DNA of 64,000 bases from Flavobacteriales bacterium (GTDB lineage: Bacteria; Bacteroidota; Bacteroidia; Flavobacteriales; UBA7430), in NCBI GenBank assembly GCA_002692065.1, contig NZJX01000002.1:35937-99936 (forward strand). Direction: 5' to 3'. The notes beneath the pieces were generated by a model. That model did no database searches. It had not been told where the DNA came from and saw only the letters and a list, made by a program, of their open reading frames with translations. The stretch's first letter is position 1, and each line of letters opens with the position of its first letter. Positions 1 through 10,478 of this stretch are shown piece after piece. The translations under genes were made by a program, and so were the position numbers.

Positions 1-270
1 GATGTTTCAGAGAATGTAAAATCAAGAAGATTATCAGAAATAATTGAGAAACAAAGAATACATTCTTTAATTAAAAATAGAGAAAAAGTTGGAAATACTT
101 ACAAAGTGTTAGTAGAGGGAAAATCGAAAAAATCAAATGACTTTTTATACGGAAGAACTACTCACAATCTTGTAACTATTTTTCCAAAAAAAAAATTTTC
201 TCCTGGAGATTATGTGAAAATTAAAATTAAAGATTGTAATTCAGCCACATTATTTGGTGAATCAATCTAA
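1..270 (+). CDS. miaB: MiaB tRNA methylthiotransferase, C-terminal fragment
   Basis: This is the last 89 codons of a gene entering from the left edge. MiaB is the radical-SAM enzyme that adds the methylthio group to N6-isopentenyladenosine 37 of tRNAs. The visible part is the end of the linker and the RNA-binding TRAM domain. It contains VLVEGKSKKSND, the YGRT turn, NLVTIFP, a PGDYVKIKI strand and the closing SATLFGE, all typical of MiaB C-termini. The catalytic Fe-S motifs lie outside the window. The stop is 15 bases before the sigma-54 activator, matching a flavobacterial gene order. RimO is the main alternative, but the fit to MiaB and the neighbourhood is better. Confidence 0.85.
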   Translation, partial: DVSENVKSRRLSEIIEKQRIHSLIKNREKVGNTYKVLVEGKSKKSNDFLYGRTTHNLVTIFPKKKFSPGDYVKIKIKDCNSATLFGESI

Positions 271-285
271 TTTAAAATACTTTAG

Positions 286-1473
286 ATGAAATCTATTACT
301 GACATTAAACAAAGATTTGGAATAATTGGAAATTCAAAAAAACTTGAACTTGCAATTGAAAAAGCGCTAAGAGTTTCTCCAACAGATATATCTGTTATGG
401 TTACTGGAGAAAGTGGAACAGGTAAGGAGGTTATTCCAAAAATTATTCATCAAAATTCAGTTAGAAAACATAGTCCATATATCGCAGTGAACTGTGGGGC
501 AATTCCAGAGGGAACAATCGATAGTGAATTATTTGGTCATGAGAAAGGATCTTTTACAGGAGCTACTAATAATAGGAAAGGTTATTTTGAAGTTGCAAAT
601 AATGGAACTATTTTCTTAGATGAGGTTGGTGAATTACCTTTATCTACTCAAGTAAGGTTATTAAGAGTATTGGAAACAGGTGAATTTATCAAAGTTGGAG
701 CATCTACAACGCAGAAAACTAATGTAAGAATCGTTGCAGCTACAAATGTTGATATGATAAATGCAATTGATAAAAATCAATTTAGAGAAGACTTATTTTA
801 CAGATTAAATACTGTTGAAATTAATTTACCTCCTCTCAGACATAGAAAAGAGGATATTGAATTAATTTTTAGAAAATTTTCTATGGATTTTGCTGAAAAA
901 TACAAAATGCCATCTATAAGATTAACTGATGATGCAATTAAATTAATTTCTTCTTATCATTGGCCAGGTAATATTCGTCAACTCAGAAATTTAACGGAAC
1001 AAATTTCTGTAATTGAAGAGAAAAGAATGATTAATTCAAATATTCTAAAAAATTATCTACCCCAAAATAATAATTTACCTGTAATTCAAAATAAAAAAAA
1101 CATAGATTCTGAACTAACTGAAAGAGAAATTCTTTACAAGGTATTGTTTGAAATGAAGAAAGATATATCTGAATTGAAAAAAATTACAAATAGTTTCTTA
1201 GAAGAAAATGATAAAATTAACATTAACAGTGAAAATTCAAATGAATTTTCTAAGGATGAGTTAGTTAAATCTACAATTATAATTCCTTCAATATCGAAAG
1301 AAAAAGTTAATGATGAAATTAATATTAAAGAACCTATTTCTTTACAAGAGAGAGAAATTGATATGATTAAAAATGTTTTAACAAAATTTAAAGGTAAAAG
1401 AAATAAAGCTGCAAAAGAGTTGGGAATATCTGAAAGAACACTTTACAGAAAAATAAAACAATTTAAATTGTAA
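286..1473 (+). CDS. Sigma-54-dependent transcriptional activator (AAA+ / Fis HTH)
   Basis: An enhancer-binding protein that uses ATP to open promoters held by sigma-54 RNA polymerase. Seen in the 395-residue product: Walker A GESGTGKE (41-48), the sigma-54 contact loop GSFTGA (88-93), Walker B with FLDEVGE (about 110-116), the arginine-finger stretch FREDLFYRL (166-174), [10 protein letters not shown] (226-235), a low-complexity linker (260-345) and a Fis-type helix-turn-helix at the C-terminus ending [14 protein letters not shown]. There is no receiver, GAF or PAS domain before the AAA+ core, so control is not by a classical sensory domain. The usual GAFTGA is GSFTGA here. It lies first in a run with lptE, secG and groESL; rpoN itself is at 36963-38357. 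Confidence 0.92.
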   Translation: MKSITDIKQRFGIIGNSKKLELAIEKALRVSPTDISVMVTGESGTGKEVIPKIIHQNSVRKHSPYIAVNCGAIPEGTIDSELFGHEKGSFTGATNNRKGYFEVANNGTIFLDEVGELPLSTQVRLLRVLETGEFIKVGASTTQKTNVRIVAATNVDMINAIDKNQFREDLFYRLNTVEINLPPLRHRKEDIELIFRKFSMDFAEKYKMPSIRLTDDAIKLISSYHWPGNIRQLRNLTEQISVIEEKRMINSNILKNYLPQNNNLPVIQNKKNIDSELTEREILYKVLFEMKKDISELKKITNSFLEENDKININSENSNEFSKDELVKSTIIIPSISKEKVNDEINIKEPISLQEREIDMIKNVLTKFKGKRNKAAKELGISERTLYRKIKQFKL

Positions 1474-1475
1474 AA

Positions 1476-1973
1476 ATGAAAAAAATATTTTTATTGCCAA
1501 CAATTTCTATTTTAATCAGTTCTTGCTCTATATACTCTTTTTCTGGGACATCAATTAATTCAGATATTAAAACTGTATATATCCCATTATTTCAAAATAA
1601 ATCAAAATTGGTTTATCCGGAATTAAGTCAAATCTTCACTCTAGCTCTTCAAGACAGATTTATACAACAAACTTCTTTAGAAATCATAGAAGAAAAGGCA
1701 GAATTAACTTTTAATGGATTTATTAAAAATTATGAAATTAAACCAATCAGTATAACTTCCAATGACCAAGCTAATCAAAATAGACTTCAAATTGAAATAT
1801 ATATTGAATTTACAAATTCACTAGATCCTAATAAATCATTTAATGAAAATTTCATGAGATTTGCTGATTATGACAGTAACCTAAATTTCAGTGATATTGA
1901 AGTTGAGTTAATTAATGAAATAATACTTGAACTGATTGAAGACATATTTAACAAAGCTTTTGCAGGGTGGTAA
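1476..1973 (+). CDS. lptE: LPS-assembly lipoprotein LptE
   Basis: LptE is the outer-membrane lipoprotein that plugs the LptD barrel and helps deliver lipopolysaccharide to the cell surface. The 165-residue product starts with a lipoprotein signal peptide whose lipobox reads ISSC (Cys17). After it comes the conserved YSFSGTS stretch, then IKTVYIPLFQNKS and a LTFNGFIKNYEI strand, the pattern of Bacteroidota LptE. It starts 2 bases after the stop of the sigma-54 activator and its stop is 1 base before the next ATG, so it is translated as part of an operon. Identification rests on fold-pattern similarity and gene order, since LptE diverges strongly. Confidence 0.8.
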   Translation: MKKIFLLPTISILISSCSIYSFSGTSINSDIKTVYIPLFQNKSKLVYPELSQIFTLALQDRFIQQTSLEIIEEKAELTFNGFIKNYEIKPISITSNDQANQNRLQIEIYIEFTNSLDPNKSFNENFMRFADYDSNLNFSDIEVELINEIILELIEDIFNKAFAGW

Positions 1974-1974
1974 A

Positions 1975-2604
1975 ATGAAAAAAAATAAATTATTTAATAT
2001 TATTAACAATATCTATCATAACAATAAAATAGTATATGAAGATTTAGATCAAATTTCAAAAAAATATCCTTTTTTTTCAACAGTTTATTTAATGAAAATT
2101 ATTTTGTCTAAAGACATTTCAAATGAAAAATTTCATGAAAACTTAATAGCAAATTCCATAAAAATAAATGACAGAAAAGTACTTTACGATTCAATTGCTA
2201 AATTAAATAGTCCCCAAAGAAATTTTTTATTGAACACTAATAAAAAAATAGGAGTAAAACAAAACAAACAGACCTTTCTCAGATGGCTTGATACTTCTGA
2301 GGTTATAAATCAAGAAAATAATAAAATTGATTTTTCTAAAAAAACTGATTTCATTTTGAACTACATCAATTCAAGCAAAGAAGCTAAAAAAAATAAATTT
2401 GAAAATAGAAATAAATTTGAAAATAGAATTGAAATTTATGACTTAAAAAATTATTCCGTTACTCAAACACTAGCTGAAATTTACAAAAATCAAGGTTATT
2501 ATGATAAAGCAATAATTGCTTACGAAATTTTAAGTTTGAAATATCCACAAAAAAGTAGTTTATTTGCAAACGAAATAAAATTAATTAAAAAATTGAATAA
2601 ATAA
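1975..2604 (+). CDS. TPR-like protein of unknown function
   Basis: A 209-residue, mostly helical protein with no signal peptide. The ATG at 1975 directly follows the lptE stop; an upstream TTG at 1936 would run inside lptE and is rejected. The C-terminal part (about 160-205) reads like one tetratricopeptide repeat: LAEIYKNQGYYDKAIIAYEIL followed by KYPQKS. Before it sits a duplicated NKFENR motif caused by an 18-bp tandem repeat. The middle part is rich in Lys and Asn. Flavobacterial genomes often carry a TPR gene between lptE and secG, so position supports a real gene, but the function is unknown. The stop is 2 bases before secG. Confidence 0.72.
   Translation: MKKNKLFNIINNIYHNNKIVYEDLDQISKKYPFFSTVYLMKIILSKDISNEKFHENLIANSIKINDRKVLYDSIAKLNSPQRNFLLNTNKKIGVKQNKQTFLRWLDTSEVINQENNKIDFSKKTDFILNYINSSKEAKKNKFENRNKFENRIEIYDLKNYSVTQTLAEIYKNQGYYDKAIIAYEILSLKYPQKSSLFANEIKLIKKLNK
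2392..2427 (+). repeat. 18-bp perfect tandem duplication inside the TPR-like gene
   Basis: AATAAATTTGAAAATAGA occurs twice in direct succession. It is in frame and encodes NKFENR twice (residues 140-151 of the TPR-like protein). It looks like a recent slippage event in a tolerant linker region. Confidence 0.9.
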
Positions 2605-2606
2605 TT

Positions 2607-2900
2607 ATGTACTCATTATTTTATATGCTAATAATATTATGTTGTGTTCTTCTTTTATTAGTAATTTTAGTTCAAAACCCTAAAGGTGGCGGGCTTTCAT
2701 CAACATTTGGTGAAGGCAATCAATTTATGGGAGTAAAAAAGACATCAGACTTTCTTGAAAAAAGTACTTGGACACTTGCCTTAATTTTAGTTGCTCTTAC
2801 CCTTTTATCTAATTTTGCTATAAATAGAGATAAACAAAATAATCAATCTGAAATAATTAATGAAGTCGAAGACTCATCTGATGACTTTAACTCAGAGTAA
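2607..2900 (+). CDS. secG: Preprotein translocase subunit SecG
   Basis: SecG is the small membrane subunit of the SecYEG channel. The 97-residue product has two transmembrane segments (about 2-22 and 53-72) separated by the conserved loop VILVQNPKGGGLSSTFG, which is the family signature. The acidic, Asn/Glu/Ser-rich tail is typical of Bacteroidota. It follows the TPR-like gene by 2 bases, so it belongs to the upstream operon; a 139-base gap separates it from groES. Confidence 0.93.
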   Translation: MYSLFYMLIILCCVLLLLVILVQNPKGGGLSSTFGEGNQFMGVKKTSDFLEKSTWTLALILVALTLLSNFAINRDKQNNQSEIINEVEDSSDDFNSE

Positions 2901-2927
2901 CAATTAAATTATCATAAAAGCTAAGGA

Positions 2928-2973
2928 TGACAATTTTTCTCAATTTATTTCTAATAAATAAGACAAATTGACA
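2928..2973 (+). promoter_or_regulatory. Imperfect dyad upstream of groES
   Basis: TGACAATTT at 2928-2936 and AAATTGACA at 2965-2973 form an inverted repeat matching at 8 of 9 positions with a 28-base spacer. It lies just upstream of the candidate sigma-54 element, where an activator would bind. AT-rich DNA makes short dyads common, so this is only suggestive. Confidence 0.3.
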
Positions 2974-2986
2974 TATTTTTCTACTC

Positions 2987-3000
2987 GGCACAATTTATGA
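2987..3000 (+). promoter_or_regulatory. Candidate sigma-54 promoter of groESL
   Basis: GGCAC at 2987-2991 followed by AATTT and ATGA matches the -24 box (TGGCAC) well. The -12 box (TTGC) is matched only in its central TG. The GG to G spacing is the sigma-54 spacing. Transcription would start near 3011, about 29 bases before the groES ATG. No TAnnTTTG element and no CIRCE repeat are present in this gap. Confidence 0.4.
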
Positions 3001-3039
3001 TTAATTAAATGTAAATAAACTTTAATTAAAATAAATAAA

Positions 3040-4970
<1,931 letters not shown>

Positions 4971-4980
4971 ATTGATCCTT

Positions 4981-5012
4981 AATAAAGGCTTATTGAGAAA
5001 TAAGCCTTTATT
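4981..5012. terminator. Bidirectional intrinsic terminator between groEL and yqeY
   Basis: AATAAAGGCTTATT at 4981-4994, loop GAGA, and its exact complement AATAAGCCTTTATT at 4999-5012 form a perfect 14-bp stem. T-rich sequence follows on the plus strand (TTTTTATTTATTATTTTTTT, starting near 5015), so it fits termination of groESL. The far arm overlaps the last codon of yqeY, so it probably also ends the dcw transcript on the minus strand. It is the only clear terminator hairpin I found in the window. Confidence 0.85.
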
Positions 5013-5466
5013 AATTTTTATTTATTATTTTTTTAACTACAGAAGAAATTAATTTACCATCTGCTTTAGAAGATAAATCATTCATTGCCTTCGACATAAT
5101 TTTGCCGAAATCCTTTAAATCACTATAATCGTTTTCCAACACTATTTTTTTAATATAATTAGTTATATCTTCTTCATTCATTTGTTCAGGTAGGAAATCC
5201 ATTAAAATATTAAGTTGACTATTTTCAATATCAGCCAAATCACTTCTATTTTGATTTGAATATATTAAAGCTGATTCTTTTCTTTGTTTTATCATTTTTT
5301 TTATTATTCCAATCTCTTGATTAGAATTAAGTTCCTGTTTGCCGTTAGCTGAGGTTTTAAACTTAATTATCTCACTTTTAATACCTCGTAAAACTTCTAA
5401 CATTATTCTATCTTTATTCCTCATTGCATCTTTAATAGCCGGAATTATTTGTTTTTCTAAACTCAT
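5011..5466 (-). CDS. yqeY: GatB/YqeY domain protein
   Basis: A 151-residue protein of the GatB/YqeY family, which resembles the tRNA-binding tail of the GatB amidotransferase subunit. It begins MSLEKQIIPAIKDAMRNKD and has the typical VLRGIKSEIIKFKT, IIKKMIKQRKES and the C-terminal DFGKIMSKAMNDLSSKADG with a final VKKIINKN. The precise biochemical role is not established; a part in tRNA-dependent amidation has been proposed. It lies 17 bases downstream of ftsZ at the end of the dcw operon, a common Bacteroidota arrangement. Confidence 0.9.
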   Translation of the reverse strand: MSLEKQIIPAIKDAMRNKDRIMLEVLRGIKSEIIKFKTSANGKQELNSNQEIGIIKKMIKQRKESALIYSNQNRSDLADIENSQLNILMDFLPEQMNEEDITNYIKKIVLENDYSDLKDFGKIMSKAMNDLSSKADGKLISSVVKKIINKN

Positions 5467-5483
5467 GTTTTTACTATTATATA

Positions 5484-7112
5484 TTAAATTGATTTTGCAT
5501 TAAATTCTATTGATCCATTTTGTGTTGGATCAAGCAGGGATTTTGAAAACTGATTATCGTTTAATTTTTTTTTATCATTTAGTTCAATCTCATGAATTTC
5601 AGATATTTTTTGATTATCTATAAGATTTCTAGATCTAAACTTATAATTAAATTTTTGTAGTCTTTCTTTCCTTTTATTCGCTCTTTCAAGTTGTTCTTTC
5701 ACTTCAGTACTGTTAGACTTAAAGTTTTCAACTTTGGTATCTGATTGATTGATATCGATAATTTTTTTATTATTGACTTCAGTATGATTTAAATTTTGAT
5801 TGCATTCTTCTTTTTTAAAATTAACTTCTTCAAAGCTATCTTGAACTTTTTCAGTTAAATTATTTTGTCTATTGAATTCAAGGTTATTTTTATTATCATC
5901 AAAAATATCAGATTTTTTTTCAAATTCATTGTTATCTGAGATATCAAACTCAAAAGATATTTTTGCTTGAGAACTATTTTTATTTTTTTTGTCATCAAAA
6001 AACAAATTTTGATCTTTTAATTTTGAACTATTTTCTAATTTATCACAAATATTATTTTCTTCTCTACTTTTGATTTTATTATTTAAATTATGAATTATAA
6101 TACTTGAATTATTATTTGTTAAAATATTATTATCAATTTCTTGAAAACCTGTAGCTACAACTGTTATATTTATTGAAGAGTTAAGTTCTTCATTTTCTGC
6201 TACTCCCATTATAATATCTGCTTTAGTATCTCCATCTAAAGTAACTTCATTCTGTATATATGATGAAATTTGATCCATCTCTTTAAATGTGACTTCTTCC
6301 TTTCCTGATAAAATTAATAGTAATACTTTTTTTGCTCCACGAATGTGGCCATTATCAAGAAGAGGAGATTCAATAGCTCCTTTAACTGCATTTAGAGCTC
6401 TCTCTGAACCAACAGCAGAGGAAGATCCCATAATAGCTGTACCACTCTTAGCTAGTACAGTTCTAGCATCATTTAAATCAATATTAACATGACCTTTTTG
6501 GGTAATTACTTCAGATATTCCTTTGGATGCAGTTGCTAAAATTTCATCAGCTTTCTCAAAACCTGACTTGAAACCAAGATCCCCATAAATATCTTTTAAT
6601 CTATTATTATTTATTACAATAATTGAATCAACATATTTTTTTAATTCTAAAATACCTTCTTTAGCTTGTTTCATTCTTAAATCTCCTTCAAATTCAAATG
6701 GTGTAGTTACGATTGCAACTGTAAGTATGTCATTATCTTTTGCAGCCTTAGCTATCACTGGTGCAGCACCTGTTCCTGTTCCTCCACCCATTCCAGCATT
6801 TATGAAAACCATTTTTGTATTATGTCTCAATATTTCTATTACATCATTTATATTTTCCTCAGCTGCGAACTTACCTCTTAATGGATCTCCTCCTGCACCT
6901 AACCCTTCAGTAATCGTAACTCCTAAAGGTATTTTATTTGATATAGGACTGCTATCTAATGCTTGTTGATCAGTATTACAAACTATAAAGTCTACTCCTT
7001 TAATTCCTTTTTGAAACATATAGTTAACAGCATTACTTCCTCCTCCACCTACGCCAATTACCTTTATAACTGAAGATTGATTTTGAGGAAGATCAAAAGC
7101 TAAATTTCTCAT
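5484..7112 (-). CDS. ftsZ: Cell division protein FtsZ
   Basis: The tubulin-like GTPase that forms the cytokinetic ring. Residues 1-320 hold the GTPase: VIKVIGVGGGGSNAVN near the start, the tubulin signature GGGTGTGAAP (about 109-118) and the later INNNRLKDIYG and NIDLNDARTVL stretches. A long linker of about 200 residues, very rich in Asn, Lys, Asp and Glu, follows. The protein has 542 residues, longer than E. coli FtsZ because of this linker. The C-terminus (NGSIEFNAKSI) does not show the usual D-x-P-x-F-L-R-type peptide that binds FtsA. The gene sits 18 bases after ftsA. Confidence 0.97.
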   Translation of the reverse strand: MRNLAFDLPQNQSSVIKVIGVGGGGSNAVNYMFQKGIKGVDFIVCNTDQQALDSSPISNKIPLGVTITEGLGAGGDPLRGKFAAEENINDVIEILRHNTKMVFINAGMGGGTGTGAAPVIAKAAKDNDILTVAIVTTPFEFEGDLRMKQAKEGILELKKYVDSIIVINNNRLKDIYGDLGFKSGFEKADEILATASKGISEVITQKGHVNIDLNDARTVLAKSGTAIMGSSSAVGSERALNAVKGAIESPLLDNGHIRGAKKVLLLILSGKEEVTFKEMDQISSYIQNEVTLDGDTKADIIMGVAENEELNSSINITVVATGFQEIDNNILTNNNSSIIIHNLNNKIKSREENNICDKLENSSKLKDQNLFFDDKKNKNSSQAKISFEFDISDNNEFEKKSDIFDDNKNNLEFNRQNNLTEKVQDSFEEVNFKKEECNQNLNHTEVNNKKIIDINQSDTKVENFKSNSTEVKEQLERANKRKERLQKFNYKFRSRNLIDNQKISEIHEIELNDKKKLNDNQFSKSLLDPTQNGSIEFNAKSI

Positions 7113-7130
7113 ATTTTTTAAATTTTAATT

Positions 7131-8399
7131 TTAATTATTTAAAAATTCCATAAACTTTTTTACCCACTTATCAAAAAATGAATCTTGATAATTAGTTTTT
7201 GAATTTATTTTTAAGTTAGAATTACTATTTTTTTCAATATCATTCTTATAATTATTCATCAGCAATCCTATTGCTGTTGAATACATTGGACTATCTAAAT
7301 CTTTTCTTTCTCCATTGGCTAAATGCTCATTTGGGAAACCTAACCTAGTATCTAAACCCGTTTCATGAACAAATAATTGTTTGATATGTTTAAGGTTTGA
7401 GCCACCTCCTGTTAATACAATTCCACATATTAAGGTATTCTTACTTTCCTCATATCCATAATTTTTTATCTCTATTAAAATTTGATCTATAATTTCGATT
7501 AATCTTGTATTTATTATTTCTGCCAAATTTTTTAATGAAATTTCTTTTGGTTCTCTACCTCTAAATCCTGGAATAGATACAACTTGCCTATCACTATTCT
7601 TTAAAGGTAATGCTGAACCAAACTTTACTTTTAATTGTTCAGCATGTTTTTCAATTATTGAACATCCCTGTTGAATATCTTTAGTAATTATGTTCCCCCC
7701 AAAAGGGATCACAGAAGTATGTCTTATAACTCCATCTTTAAAAATTGCTAAATCAGTTGTTCCACCACCAATATCAATTAAACATACTCCAGCTTCTTTT
7801 TCTTCTTCACTTAAAACTGCACTTGCAGACGCAAGTGGTTCAAGCGTAATCCCAGAAACTTTTAACCCTGAACTTTGAATACAGGTACATATATTTCCAA
7901 TTGCAGTAGTTTGACCAATTACAACATGTAAATTTGCTTCTAATCTTCTACCTAACATTCCAATTGGTAATTTTATATTTGGTTCACTATCAACACTAAA
8001 ATGTTGAGGCAATACATGAATAATTTCCTCACCGTTTTTCATAACAAGTTTGTGAACATTATCAATCAGCTTCTCAATATCATTCTGGTCGATAACGGCT
8101 GTATCATCATTTCTAATAATATAATCACTATGTTGTAAAGATCTAATGTGCTGACCTGCAATTCCGACTACACATTTATTAATTTTATACCCCGAATCTT
8201 CCTCGGCTTTCTTGATAGCATACTTGATAGAGTCAATAGTTTGAGTAATATTAACTACCACTCCTCTTTGAACTCCTAAAGAATGAGCCTTTCCAAATCC
8301 TAAAATTTCAAACTTTCCATAGTCATTTTTCATTCCTATAATAGCTACAATCTTTGTTGTTCCAATGTCTAAACCAACTGATAAACTTTTATTTTCCAT
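7131..8399 (-). CDS. ftsA: Cell division protein FtsA
   Basis: The actin-like protein that links FtsZ to the membrane. The product starts MENKSLSVGLDIGTTKI (phosphate-1 motif) and includes DIGGGTTDLAIFKDG (phosphate-2) and LTGGGSNLKHI (adenosine motif). The tail SFFDKWVKKFMEFLNN is an amphipathic helix suited to membrane targeting. I chose the ATG at 8399; a TTG at 8420 would overlap ftsQ and add seven residues before the conserved start. It lies between ftsQ (5-base gap) and ftsZ. Confidence 0.95.
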   Translation of the reverse strand: MENKSLSVGLDIGTTKIVAIIGMKNDYGKFEILGFGKAHSLGVQRGVVVNITQTIDSIKYAIKKAEEDSGYKINKCVVGIAGQHIRSLQHSDYIIRNDDTAVIDQNDIEKLIDNVHKLVMKNGEEIIHVLPQHFSVDSEPNIKLPIGMLGRRLEANLHVVIGQTTAIGNICTCIQSSGLKVSGITLEPLASASAVLSEEEKEAGVCLIDIGGGTTDLAIFKDGVIRHTSVIPFGGNIITKDIQQGCSIIEKHAEQLKVKFGSALPLKNSDRQVVSIPGFRGREPKEISLKNLAEIINTRLIEIIDQILIEIKNYGYEESKNTLICGIVLTGGGSNLKHIKQLFVHETGLDTRLGFPNEHLANGERKDLDSPMYSTAIGLLMNNYKNDIEKNSNSNLKINSKTNYQDSFFDKWVKKFMEFLNN

Positions 8400-8404
8400 T
8401 GTCA

Positions 8405-9136
8405 CTATTTTTTTACACAAACAACTTGATTATTGAATTTTAAATTAATTAGTGAAAATTTATTTAAATCAATTTTATCTATTGAATTTTTATAAAAAAT
8501 TTTAAATTTTTCAAATTTTAATTTTATTTCTTCTTTATTTCCAAACAAGACTTTGTAATTTCCCGTCCTGAAATAAATATATAACTCGCTATTCAGATCA
8601 AATTCTAATGCAAAAATTTGAGTACTAAAAAACTTGTCAGAATTGATAATATTCAATATTTCATTTAGTACATTCTTTTTATAATCATCCATTTTATCGT
8701 AATAAACATGATATACCCATGCTGAATAGAATGGAGATAATGAAAAAGAATCTAAACTAAAATCTAAATAATAAGATTTATTATCTTCAAATACCCTAAA
8801 TAAAGGTTCTTTCTGAAAAATCTCAACATTCAAAATTTCATCATTATCTAAATATAATTCTGCTTTGTCAATGTTTGAATGACTTTCAATATAATCTTCT
8901 AACAAATAAATGTTTATATCTTTAATAGGCTTATTTAAAATTGAGTATTCAACAGTGTTAATTATATCCATAATTTCAATATCATTTACAAATGTTGATT
9001 CTTGAATATTTTTATATTTAATATTAATAGAATCAATAAATTTTTCTGATAATTTTAATTCAACTTTTTTATCAAAAAAAAATATTATTATTACTAAAAT
9101 AATAACAGCGAATATTTTAATTAAATTTCTAATCAT
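8405..9136 (-). CDS. ftsQ: Cell division protein FtsQ
   Basis: FtsQ is a bitopic membrane protein bridging early and late division proteins. The 243-residue product has one membrane segment near the N-terminus (IFAVIILVIIIFFF, about 8-21). A POTRA-like domain follows, with IESHSNIDKAELYLD and VEIFQKEPLFRVF, and then a beta domain. It is short and divergent, as usual in Bacteroidota, and the call depends partly on position between murC and ftsA. It overlaps murC by 8 bases. Confidence 0.85.
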   Translation of the reverse strand: MIRNLIKIFAVIILVIIIFFFDKKVELKLSEKFIDSINIKYKNIQESTFVNDIEIMDIINTVEYSILNKPIKDINIYLLEDYIESHSNIDKAELYLDNDEILNVEIFQKEPLFRVFEDNKSYYLDFSLDSFSLSPFYSAWVYHVYYDKMDDYKKNVLNEILNIINSDKFFSTQIFALEFDLNSELYIYFRTGNYKVLFGNKEEIKLKFEKFKIFYKNSIDKIDLNKFSLINLKFNNQVVCVKK

Positions 9137-10478
9137 CTAGATAAAATTTAATTGGACTAACTAGATCACTGATATCACCTGCACCAAGAGTGAGTAAAAT
9201 ATCAATATTATCTTTATTTAATATATTTGGAAAAGAAGTCTTTTTATAAACACCCTTCTCACTACAATTAATTTTTTTTAAAAGATCAACTATACTTACA
9301 CTATTATACGCATTTTCCCTGGCACCATAAATATCCAAAAGCATTACTTCATCAGACATTGATAGTACACTTGCAAAATCATCTAGTAAATGAAAAGTTC
9401 TAGAATACAAGTGAGGTTGAAAAATAATTGAAATTTTTTTATTACGATATAATTCCCTTAAAGATTTGATAATTACTGAAATTTCATTTGGATGGTGAGC
9501 ATAATCGTCTATGTACTTAATTTTTTTATTATTTATGTGATATTCAAATCTTCTCTTTACTCCTGTAAATTCCCTTATTGACTGAATAATATCTGAAATT
9601 TTAATCTTATTTAAATATGCTAAAGAAAACGCTGCAACTATATTTTCTATATTGTGAAAACCTTTTAAATTGGTATAGATATTTTTAGCTTTTCCACCAG
9701 GATAAACAATATCAAAGACGAAATTATCATTTTTTTTTCTTAAATTTTCAGAATAAAAATTTGAAGTATTTGAATTCAATGAATAAGTATACTTTGAATC
9801 AATCCTCAAACCCTCCTTAACAATTAAATTTTTATGATTTACTTTTATTGAAAATTCAATAAATGATTTATACAAATCTTCATAATTATTATAACAATCC
9901 TGATGATCAAAATCAATTGATGAAATTATAATATATTTTGGACTTAAACATAAAAAAGATCTATCAAACTCATCTGCCTCAATTAAAAATTTATCACTTG
10001 ACCCAGATATGAAATTTGATTTGTAATCTTTTAAAATTCCTCCTACAAAACACGTAAAATCATTATAATTATGATTTAAAATTGAAGCTAGAATACTACA
10101 TATTGTTGTTTTACCATGTGACCCAGCTACTGCAATTGTATCAGAGTTTTCTGATATTTTTCCTAATATTTCAGATCTTTTAAATAATGGATATTTATTA
10201 AATTTAAAAAAATTAAATATTAAATTTTTTTGGCTTATGGCTGGTGTATAAATTACTAAAACATCTTTATTGACTTTAAAATTATTTGAAATATTTAATA
10301 TACTTTCATCATAAAAAATTCTACAAGAAAGACTTTCTAACTCAATAGTAATTTTTGATCGTATCCTATCGTACCCCTCTACAACTTTTTTTTTTTGGAT
10401 AAAAAATTTTGCCAAGGCACTCATACCAATCCCCCCAATTCCTATTAAAAAAATTTTTTTATAGTTCTTTTTAATCAC
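9129..10478 (-). CDS. murC: UDP-N-acetylmuramate--L-alanine ligase
   Basis: MurC adds L-Ala to UDP-MurNAc in the cytoplasm, the first step of the peptidoglycan stem peptide. The 449-residue product has the N-terminal Rossmann motif FLIGIGGIGMSALA, the ATP loop VAGSHGKTTI (about 116), the central EADEFDRSFL and the conserved YAHHPNEI. The start codon is GTG at 10476-10478, which overlaps the TGA of murG (GTGA arrangement); no better ATG lies nearby. Confidence 0.96.
   Translation of the reverse strand: MIKKNYKKIFLIGIGGIGMSALAKFFIQKKKVVEGYDRIRSKITIELESLSCRIFYDESILNISNNFKVNKDVLVIYTPAISQKNLIFNFFKFNKYPLFKRSEILGKISENSDTIAVAGSHGKTTICSILASILNHNYNDFTCFVGGILKDYKSNFISGSSDKFLIEADEFDRSFLCLSPKYIIISSIDFDHQDCYNNYEDLYKSFIEFSIKVNHKNLIVKEGLRIDSKYTYSLNSNTSNFYSENLRKKNDNFVFDIVYPGGKAKNIYTNLKGFHNIENIVAAFSLAYLNKIKISDIIQSIREFTGVKRRFEYHINNKKIKYIDDYAHHPNEISVIIKSLRELYRNKKISIIFQPHLYSRTFHLLDDFASVLSMSDEVMLLDIYGARENAYNSVSIVDLLKKINCSEKGVYKKTSFPNILNKDNIDILLTLGAGDISDLVSPIKFYLDD

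Noticed and set aside
2901..3039. CIRCE heat-shock operator before groES
   Set aside because: No TTAGCACTC-N9-GAGTGCTAA dyad is present.
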